Below, in pieces: positions 1 through 5,090 of a stretch of 5,090 bases of DNA (positions are counted from its first letter, which is position 1; each line of letters opens with the position of its first letter). This DNA comes from Lysobacterales bacterium. GTDB lineage: Bacteria > Pseudomonadota > Gammaproteobacteria > Xanthomonadales > Marinicellaceae. The DNA is taken from contig JALWML010000242.1 in assembly GCA_027083915.1 (NCBI GenBank), forward strand, positions 1-5,090. The letters run 5' to 3'. The notes under the pieces are model-generated. The model was not told the DNA's origin, did not search any database, and saw nothing but the letters and a program-made list of their open reading frames with translations. The position numbers and the translations under genes were made by a program.

Positions 1-4
1 CTTC

Positions 5-31
5 AAAAATGGAGCTATAAAAGCCCCTTTT
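5..31 (-). terminator. Probable intrinsic terminator of adk
   Basis: Read on the minus strand, just after the adk stop codon, GGGGC and GCTCC can form a 5-bp stem (one G-U pair) around a 7-nt TTTTATA loop. An A-run lies before the stem and a T5 run follows it after one A. The G-U pair becomes an A-C mismatch on the plus strand, so the structure favours minus-strand transcription, which fits adk. The stem is short and the call rests on inspection only. Confidence 0.5.
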
Positions 32-36
32 GTCAT

Positions 37-600
37 TTAAAACCTTAGTACCGATAAAATTCGGTGTTGTACTTGTTCTATTGTTCCTGTTCCAAGAACT
101 TCGCTAAGAACGTCGTGTTGTTTGTAATGATCAACAACAGGCGCTGTTTGGTTTTCATAAACTTTGATGCGATCACGTACAACTTCTTCTGTATCATCTG
201 TTCTGCCTTCAATTTCGGCTCGCTTAGCAATACGCCCAACAACCTCTTCTGGGTCAACTGCAATTAAAATCGCATGTTGTGCTGGCATATTAATTTCTTC
301 AAGCAATTTATCCAGCATATCAGCTTGCACTAAATTACGGGGGAAACCATCTAAGATAAAACCCTTTTTAGCATCATCTTTAGCTAGGCGTTCTTTCAAC
401 ATACCAAGAACAATATCATCATTAACCAGTTGTCCTTTATCCATAACAACCTTAGCGGCCAAACCTAAATCGGTTTTGTCTGCAATCGCTCCACGAAGCA
501 AATCACCAGTTGAAATATGAGGGATGTTAAACTCTTTTTTAAGTAATTTTGCTTGTGTGCCTTTTCCAGAGCCAGGCGCGCCCAATAGTACCAATCTCAT
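37..600 (-). CDS. adk: Adenylate kinase, short-LID form
   Basis: Adenylate kinase interconverts ATP + AMP and 2 ADP in the cytoplasm and so recycles the AMP made by reactions that release pyrophosphate. The 187-residue protein starts MRLVLLGAPGSGKGT, with the P-loop at residues 7-15. It has the AMP-binding STGDLLR segment at 30-36, the FILDGFPR signature at 81-88, and LID arginines around R123, R127, R133, R142 and R144 in an EGRTDDT context. It is shorter than E. coli Adk (214 residues) because the LID is a short loop without the inserted subdomain and without zinc-binding cysteines; such short forms are known in several bacterial groups, so it appears complete. The start is the first ATG before the P-loop; only a weak GAG-type ribosome site precedes it. 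It is divergent from pfp across 124 bp and is followed by a candidate terminator. The family assignment is secure. Confidence 0.97.
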   Translation of the reverse strand: MRLVLLGAPGSGKGTQAKLLKKEFNIPHISTGDLLRGAIADKTDLGLAAKVVMDKGQLVNDDIVLGMLKERLAKDDAKKGFILDGFPRNLVQADMLDKLLEEINMPAQHAILIAVDPEEVVGRIAKRAEIEGRTDDTEEVVRDRIKVYENQTAPVVDHYKQHDVLSEVLGTGTIEQVQHRILSVLRF

Positions 601-724
601 TTATTGTGTCTCATGTTATATTAGAAAGTGCTTATAAAAGCCATAAGGGTGTGATAAAGTAACGCTTGCGACGATTGAAGTCAACCTTTTCACAATAATT
701 TAACTAATTAAAAAGAGAGAAACA
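601..724. promoter_or_regulatory. Divergent adk/pfp intergenic promoter region
   Basis: The start codons of adk (minus) and pfp (plus) face away from each other across 124 bp, so both promoters should lie here. For pfp, TTGAAG at 675-680 and an AT-rich ATTTAA at 698-703 are a weak -35/-10 pair with a 17-bp spacer; AATAAT at 694-699 is an alternative -10. The purine stretch AGAGAG at 714-719, 5 nt before the pfp ATG, is a plausible ribosome binding site. For adk, reading the minus strand, TATAAG (636-631) with TTTATC (658-653) gives a 16-bp spacer; TAATAT and TATAAC lie closer to the gene. TTGAAGTCAA at 675-684 is a short inverted repeat. None of the individual boxes is strong. Confidence 0.45.
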
Positions 725-1984
725 ATGACAAAGAAAAATGCCCTTTATTGCCAATCAGGCGGTGTCACCGCTGTTATTAATGCCACTGCTTGTGGCGTGA
801 TAGAAACTGCACGAAAATATTCCGATAAAATCGGCACCGTTTATGGTGCTAAAAACGGTATTATTGGCGCATTGCGTGAAGAACTTATTGACACTTCTTT
901 TGAATCAGACCAAGACATCGCTGCATTAAAACACACACCTGGTGGCGCTTTTGGTTCGTGCCGTTTTAAGTTAAAAGACATTGAAAAACAACGCGCTGAG
1001 TATGAACGCTTAATTGAAGTTTTAAAAGCACACAATATTGGTACGGTTTTTTACAATGGTGGTGGAGATTCATCAGATACGGCATTTAAAATATCCAAAG
1101 TTGCCAATGAACTTGGTTATCCTGTTAACTGTATTGGTGTACCCAAAACCATTGACAATGATTTACCCATAACAGATACTTGTCCTGGCTTTGGCACAAC
1201 TGCCAAATACATTGCCACTTCAATTATGGAAGCTTCATTGGATGTTGAATCAATGGCAGAGTCATCGACTAAGGTCTTTGTAATGGAAGTCATGGGTAGG
1301 CACGCTGGATGGATAGCAGCGGCAGGTGGATTAGCCGGCAAAACGCATGATGATCCACCACAAATCATACTATTTCCTGAAATTCCTTTTGAAAAACAAG
1401 CCTTTCTAGAACGTGTCAAATATTCGGTTGAAAACCACGGTTACTGTTCAATTATTGTTTCTGAAGGCGTTCAAGATAAGGACGGTAAATTTCTTGCAGA
1501 TGCAGGCACGGTTGATGCCTTTGGGCATTCACAATTAGGTGGTGTTGCGCCGGTCATTGCTAATATGATTCGTGATGAGTACGGCTACAAATACCATTGG
1601 GCTGTGTCCGATTATTTACAGCGTTCTGCTCGCCATTTAGCATCAAAAACGGATTTTGAACAAGCCTATGCCGTCGGTGAAGCAGCGGTAAAACTCGCCA
1701 TTGAGGGTAAAAATGGTGTGATGCCTGTGATTAAACGTCTTGCTGACAAACCTTATGAGTGGGAAATTGCTACCGCAGAATTAGCTGATATGGCAAATGT
1801 TGAAAAAATGTTACCACGTAGCTATATCACCAATGATGGTTTTGGCATCACTCAAGAATGTCGAACTTACATGCAACCACTTATCGAAGGTGAAGCTTAC
1901 CCTCCTTATATTGATGGATTACCCAACTACATTCGTTTAAAGAAAACCATGTTGAGTAAAAAACTGAGTGCTTTTGATATTTGA
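725..1984 (+). CDS. pfp: Pyrophosphate-dependent 6-phosphofructokinase
   Basis: This enzyme reversibly phosphorylates fructose 6-phosphate to fructose 1,6-bisphosphate with PPi instead of ATP. Related enzymes of methanotrophs also act on sedoheptulose phosphates, and the enzyme can replace fructose bisphosphatase in the Calvin or RuMP cycles. The 419-residue protein has the N-terminal SGGVTAVINA phosphate-binding loop (11-20), NGGGDSSDT (111-119), the catalytic PKTIDND (140-146), the sugar-phosphate MGRHAGW (190-196), SEG (246-248), LGG (271-273) and an arginine-bearing YLQRSARH segment (297-304). Lysine in PKTIDND, where ATP enzymes have glycine (PGTIDND), and Asp115 in the GGGDS loop are the classic determinants of PPi use. 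Length matches the roughly 420-residue Methylococcus-type PPi-PFK and no allosteric domain is present. The ATG at 725 has a purine-rich ribosome site before it. It is probably its own transcription unit, divergent from adk. The loop has Gly114 where related enzymes, as I recall them, have Asn or Asp. Confidence 0.95.
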   Translation: MTKKNALYCQSGGVTAVINATACGVIETARKYSDKIGTVYGAKNGIIGALREELIDTSFESDQDIAALKHTPGGAFGSCRFKLKDIEKQRAEYERLIEVLKAHNIGTVFYNGGGDSSDTAFKISKVANELGYPVNCIGVPKTIDNDLPITDTCPGFGTTAKYIATSIMEASLDVESMAESSTKVFVMEVMGRHAGWIAAAGGLAGKTHDDPPQIILFPEIPFEKQAFLERVKYSVENHGYCSIIVSEGVQDKDGKFLADAGTVDAFGHSQLGGVAPVIANMIRDEYGYKYHWAVSDYLQRSARHLASKTDFEQAYAVGEAAVKLAIEGKNGVMPVIKRLADKPYEWEIATAELADMANVEKMLPRSYITNDGFGITQECRTYMQPLIEGEAYPPYIDGLPNYIRLKKTMLSKKLSAFDI

Positions 1985-2063
1985 TAGGTACTAAGATTTT
2001 GTTATTCCTTTGGTTTATGTTACTCTTAAAAGACTGACATTAAATTATAGAATTATTCTTAAA
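1985..2063 (+). promoter_or_regulatory. Leader between pfp and the FIST gene; possible weak promoter
   Basis: This 79-nt gap has no visible terminator hairpin after pfp. TAGAAT at 2048-2053 resembles a -10 box, with CTTAAA at 2025-2030 as a weak -35 at a 17-bp spacer; CTGACA at 2034-2039 is a better -35 match but its spacing runs into the start codon. Transcription from TAGAAT would start only a few nt before the ATG at 2064 and give a nearly leaderless message. No good Shine-Dalgarno sequence precedes either the ATG at 2064 or the upstream TTG at 2010. Readthrough from pfp is equally possible. Confidence 0.2.
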
Positions 2064-3197
2064 ATGGTTAAAGCTTTAAAAGCTCAAATAATTAAAACAG
2101 CCTCCACAAATAGTGCCGAGGCTGTTTTACAATTATATAACCAAATTACCATTCAAGATGTTGCAGGTTTACTCTTTTTTTGTTCATCAAGTTATGACTT
2201 AGATGATTTATCAACTGCCATTAATCAACAGTTTGATTTCCCTGTTTATGGATGCACAACTGCGGGCGAAATTTCTGATACCATGTCATTTGATAGTATT
2301 GTTGCTTTAGTACTAAATGCGGACTCTTTTGTCGTGCATTCTCGCATGGTAAGAGATTTAGAAAACTTTAAATTGTCCGATGCAATGAAAATCAAGAATG
2401 ATATAGAAAACAGCTTAAGTTTTTCTGATCGATATATATTAAGCCAAAATTTTGGCTTTCTTTTCATTGATGGTCTTTCTCGGAAAGAAGAAAAAATAAC
2501 ATCCCTATTCTACCAAGCATTCGGCGGGATAAATATTCTCGGAGGTTCTATCGCCGATGACTATAACATGAAACAAACACATATTTTTTATTCTAGCCAG
2601 TTCCATACAAATGCAGCAATGCTATCCTTGATTGAAATTAAAGATTCTTTTGGAATATTTAAAATGCAAAACTTTATCCCCACACAAAAAGAGTTAATAA
2701 CTACTCAAGTGGAATTCAATAACCGTATTGTCAATGAAATAAACGGCATACCTGCAGCTATTGCCTATGCTGAAATCAATAACTTAGATGCTCATAATTT
2801 AACAAAACTAGATTTAGCTATGCATCCATTGATGATAAATGTCGCCAATCAATGGTATATTCGTTCTATTTCTAATGTTCGATCTGATTTGAGCTTACAG
2901 TTTCATTGTGCAATAGATTATGGTTTGCCAGTCACAATTGGAAAGAGTGTTGATATGGTTCAATTGTTTGAAGAGGAAGTTAAACAAATTTTAAGTGCCT
3001 TTGATGAAATCTATTTCACATTAGGTTGTGATTGTATTTTTAGAAAAATAGAAATTATTGATAAAAAATATAAAAAGAATATAGAAACTTTATTAAAAAA
3101 AATTAAATTCGTAGGATTCAATAGTTATGGTGAACAATATAATGGCATACACTTTAATCAAACAATGATTGGTATTACCGTAGGAAAAGCTAAATAG
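2064..3197 (+). CDS. FIST-domain sensor protein (NosP-like candidate)
   Basis: This is a stand-alone FIST protein (FIST N plus FIST C), a cytoplasmic small-ligand sensor with no output domain, signal peptide or clear membrane segment. Counted from the ATG at 2064 it has 377 residues. FIST N shows LLFFCSSSYDL (36-46), the hallmark VYGCTTAGEI (61-70), FIDGLS (134-139) and GGSIADDY (160-167). FIST C shows WYIRSIS (264-270), FHCAIDYG (280-287), DCIFR (323-327) and the closing block GFNSYGEQYNG-H-NQT (351-367). The open frame extends to a TTG at 2010, but the ATG fits the family N-terminus better, although neither start has a clear ribosome site. The stop is 4 nt before the ATG of the GGDEF-EAL gene, which indicates an operon. 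Some FIST proteins of this layout are NosP, haem-based nitric oxide sensors that control a neighbouring kinase or c-di-GMP enzyme. Seven histidines are present, including H363 in the closing block, but I cannot assign a haem ligand, so the ligand remains open. The gene is more AT-rich than pfp. Confidence 0.88.
   Translation: MVKALKAQIIKTASTNSAEAVLQLYNQITIQDVAGLLFFCSSSYDLDDLSTAINQQFDFPVYGCTTAGEISDTMSFDSIVALVLNADSFVVHSRMVRDLENFKLSDAMKIKNDIENSLSFSDRYILSQNFGFLFIDGLSRKEEKITSLFYQAFGGINILGGSIADDYNMKQTHIFYSSQFHTNAAMLSLIEIKDSFGIFKMQNFIPTQKELITTQVEFNNRIVNEINGIPAAIAYAEINNLDAHNLTKLDLAMHPLMINVANQWYIRSISNVRSDLSLQFHCAIDYGLPVTIGKSVDMVQLFEEEVKQILSAFDEIYFTLGCDCIFRKIEIIDKKYKKNIETLLKKIKFVGFNSYGEQYNGIHFNQTMIGITVGKAK
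2441..2458. repeat. Perfect 18-bp palindrome inside the FIST gene
   Basis: AAGCCAAAATTTTGGCTT is its own reverse complement over 18 bases with no spacer. It lies within the FIST N coding region and encodes Ser-Gln-Asn-Phe-Gly-Phe. It could be coincidence, an mRNA hairpin or a dimeric regulator site; the sequence does not decide. Confidence 0.5.
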
Positions 3198-3201
3198 TAT
3201 T

Positions 3202-4707
3202 ATGCAAAATCAATCAACTGAATTCCTAAAAAATCAAGTAAAAGAACTCAAATCATCCCTAGCAACACAAACAAAAATTTCCAACGCTCTTCTAAGTCGC
3301 GTAAAAAAGAATCTTAGATATCACCTCAATACACATGAAGCCTTTGAACATAATTCATTGTTACTGAATCAAATTAGAGAAACAAAAAAACAATTATATG
3401 ACACTGTCCAAACAGCTCAGCGCAACTCCTACTTAGCTCGACATGATACCTTAACTGGACTTTATAATCGCAATGTTTTTAATAGCAAACTCAAAAAAAT
3501 TATTGATGAAAACAAGCAGCAAAGTTATGCACTCTTTTTCTTAGATCTAGACCAATTTAAAATCGTCAATGATACAGCTGGACATCTTGCTGGTGACGAG
3601 ATGATTAAACAAATAGCAGAAATTTTATTGAATTCAATAAAATCACAAGGGACTTTAGCAAGACTCGGTGGCGATGAATTTGGTTATATAATGGAAAATT
3701 GCTCTAGAATAAGTGCAATAGCACAAGCCAAAAAATTTCTTTCGCTTATTGATAAATTTCACTTTACTTGGGACAAAAAACTTTTTACAGTCAGTGTGAG
3801 TATTGGCATTGTTTTAATAGATAAAAAAGTAACTAATGCTGTTGAAGCCTTTAAAAATGCTGACATTGCTTGTTATATCGCAAAAAACTCAGGTAGAAAC
3901 CAGTACCACATCTATAAAAAAGGACTTAGTGATGACCTGTCAAAACACAATAAAGAACTTAAATGGCTACCCAAAATTTCTAAAGCATTGGAATCTAACC
4001 AGTTTGAGCTATATGCTCAACCAATCAAGCCAATTAATAACAAATCAAATGACACAAACTACGAAATACTTCTGCGATTAAATGATCAGTCTAGCCTAAT
4101 AAACCCAGAGACTTTTTTGCCACCTGCTGAGCGCCACAATCTCATCAATAAAATAGATTTATGGGTCATAAAAAATACTTTTGAATGGTTATCTGAAAAC
4201 ATTCAACATTTCAATCCTCAAACTCGCTTTTCAATCAACATCTCCGGAAAATCGTTAGGTCAAGACAGCATACTAAATACAATTATCAATTTATTTGAAG
4301 ATGCCAAGGTGAATGGCAACAATATTTGTTTTGAGGTAACAGAAACCACAGCTATTTCAAATTTTTCATCTGCCAACAGATTTATCAACTTATTAAAAAA
4401 ATACAATTGCCTATTTTCTCTTGATGATTTTGGTAGCGGCTTATCATCCCTAAGTTACCTAAAAAATATGAATTTTGACATTCTCAAAGTGGATGGTTCT
4501 TTTATAAGGGATTTATTGGACGACCCACTGAATGAAGAAATGGTGAAATCCATCAATAATATTGGTCATATCATGGGTATGCAAACGATAGCAGAATATG
4601 TTGAAAGCGAAGGAGTCTATAATAAGTTAGTTGAACTTGGATTTGATGGATTGCAAGGCTTTTATATTGGCAAACCAGTGCCAATAAATGATTTAATCAA
4701 AAGCTAA
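3202..4707 (+). CDS. Soluble GGDEF-EAL cyclic-di-GMP cyclase/phosphodiesterase
   Basis: This 501-residue protein makes and/or degrades the second messenger cyclic di-GMP. Residues 1-80 are charged and helical, probably coiled coil, with no PAS, GAF, REC or membrane segment. The GGDEF domain (about 80-240) opens with DTLTGLYNR (82-90) and has FLDLDQFK (113-120; Asp115 binds metal), ND-GH-GD (123-132) and an intact GGDEF at 156-160. The RxxD inhibitory site expected at 147-150 is replaced by KSQG. The EAL domain (about 255-500) has the signature as EIL (Glu288 kept), Asn346 in NIS, Glu378 and Glu381 in FEVTET, DDFGSG (408-413), KVDG (429-432), AE (464-465) and LQG (484-486), so all metal and catalytic residues I can identify are present. 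Both activities are therefore possible and the net direction cannot be read from sequence. The ATG lies 4 nt after the FIST stop; AGGA at 3182-3185 is rather distant, so translation may be coupled. The FIST protein is the likely sensor controlling it through the N-terminal helices. Confidence 0.95.
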   Translation: MQNQSTEFLKNQVKELKSSLATQTKISNALLSRVKKNLRYHLNTHEAFEHNSLLLNQIRETKKQLYDTVQTAQRNSYLARHDTLTGLYNRNVFNSKLKKIIDENKQQSYALFFLDLDQFKIVNDTAGHLAGDEMIKQIAEILLNSIKSQGTLARLGGDEFGYIMENCSRISAIAQAKKFLSLIDKFHFTWDKKLFTVSVSIGIVLIDKKVTNAVEAFKNADIACYIAKNSGRNQYHIYKKGLSDDLSKHNKELKWLPKISKALESNQFELYAQPIKPINNKSNDTNYEILLRLNDQSSLINPETFLPPAERHNLINKIDLWVIKNTFEWLSENIQHFNPQTRFSINISGKSLGQDSILNTIINLFEDAKVNGNNICFEVTETTAISNFSSANRFINLLKKYNCLFSLDDFGSGLSSLSYLKNMNFDILKVDGSFIRDLLDDPLNEEMVKSINNIGHIMGMQTIAEYVESEGVYNKLVELGFDGLQGFYIGKPVPINDLIKS

Positions 4708-4722
4708 GATAAGTATTTTCGG

Positions 4723-5090
4723 TTATGGCTCGCGTAAATAAACTGGCTCAATACCGTCAATCGGAGTTGCTAGTGCAGAAAAATCATCCTTGACCATTAA
4801 TAACATATCTTGCGCTTGAGAAAAAACGTTAACCTGATAAGGCATTGGGTTATTATTTGCATACTCTTTTAACTCATCATAGACACTAAAACCACTGCCA
4901 ATAATGTTATCAACTTGGCTGGTATCAACCTCGCTAGCTGCTGTAACTTTTTCTGCTGTGAGCTGCTTAATTTCATCGCCACACGCGTGATATTTCGCCC
5001 AATAGACTTCATTCATTCGTGCATCAGTTGCAACTAAGATAATGCGTGATTTTGATGTCTCTAATTGTCGATAAGCCCTAAAGGCAAGCG
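4723..5090 (-). CDS. tsaB: tRNA t6A synthesis protein TsaB, C-terminal part (cut by window edge)
   Basis: TsaB (YeaZ) is the scaffold partner of TsaD in the complex that attaches threonylcarbamoyl to A37 of ANN-decoding tRNAs. The frame stays open to the right edge, so 121 residues of an expected total of about 230 are visible, followed by two bases of the next codon. The visible part begins LAFRAYRQLE and contains the family signature DARMNEVYWAKY, nearly identical to E. coli TsaB (DARMGEVYWAEY), and ends IEPVYLREP, matching the EPVYLR terminus of the family. The missing N-terminal half should hold the ASKHA-type fold and the GPGSFTG motif. The internal ATG at 5016 falls inside the signature and is not the real start. 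Its stop codon lies 15 nt from the stop of the GGDEF-EAL gene on the other strand, and no terminator separates them. Confidence 0.93.
   Translation of the reverse strand, partial: LAFRAYRQLETSKSRIILVATDARMNEVYWAKYHACGDEIKQLTAEKVTAASEVDTSQVDNIIGSGFSVYDELKEYANNNPMPYQVNVFSQAQDMLLMVKDDFSALATPIDGIEPVYLREP

Noticed and set aside
164..520. 118-codon open frame on the plus strand opposite adk
   Set aside because: It lies wholly antisense to a confident adk gene, has no recognisable domain, and its Ser/Ile-rich composition is typical of an antisense shadow.
675..684. TTGAAGTCAA inverted repeat as an FNR/CRP-type operator
   Set aside because: The half-sites are separated by 2 nt rather than the 4 nt of FNR sites, and the match is too short to assign to a regulator.
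3095..3102. Run of eight A within the FIST gene as a slippage site that could fuse FIST to GGDEF-EAL
   Set aside because: Reaching the downstream frame would need a +1 shift, and that frame meets a TAG stop at 3181-3183 before the GGDEF-EAL start. The run fits the local AT-rich, Lys-rich coding.
4700..4732. Possible terminator between the GGDEF-EAL gene and tsaB
   Set aside because: Only a 3-bp AGC/GCT pairing with internal mismatches can be drawn, and there is no T-run at the right place on either strand.
4723..5016. tsaB fragment read as a separate 97-residue gene starting at the ATG at 5016
   Set aside because: The frame continues open upstream to the window edge with family sequence, and the ATG is the Met inside the DARM signature.

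Overview
The window looks like a stretch of a moderately AT-rich gammaproteobacterial chromosome. Its TsaB end is close to E. coli TsaB, and it carries a PPi-dependent phosphofructokinase of the Methylococcus / sulfur-oxidiser type. My best guess is an autotrophic or methylotrophic gammaproteobacterium, for example the SUP05/Thioglobus and mussel- or clam-symbiont lineage. This is inference from gene content and base composition; no marker in the window fixes the taxon.

Layout: (1) 37-600, minus strand, a short-form adenylate kinase (adk) with a plausible intrinsic terminator just after it at the left edge. (2) 601-724, a divergent intergenic region that must hold the promoters of adk and of the next gene. 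(3) 725-1984, plus strand, pyrophosphate-dependent 6-phosphofructokinase (pfp). (4) 1985-2063, a short leader. (5) 2064-3197, a FIST-domain sensor protein, followed after only 4 nt by (6) 3202-4707, a soluble GGDEF-EAL protein of cyclic-di-GMP turnover. (7) 4723-5090, minus strand, the C-terminal half of tsaB (tRNA t6A synthesis), converging tail-to-tail with the GGDEF-EAL gene across 15 nt and cut by the window edge.

Two themes emerge. adk, pfp and tsaB are housekeeping or central-metabolism genes; adk and pfp both sit on the adenylate and pyrophosphate economy. Between pfp and tsaB lies a two-gene, visibly more AT-rich signalling cassette. The FIST protein has no output domain, and the GGDEF-EAL protein has no recognisable sensor domain, only an alpha-helical N-terminus, so the two probably form a split sensor/effector pair. 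FIST proteins of this stand-alone kind include NosP, a haem protein that senses nitric oxide and controls partner kinases or c-di-GMP enzymes. The N-terminus of the GGDEF-EAL protein resembles, from memory, the N-terminus of NosP-associated histidine kinases, which suggests a common docking module carrying different output domains. This pair is the most interesting content of the window.
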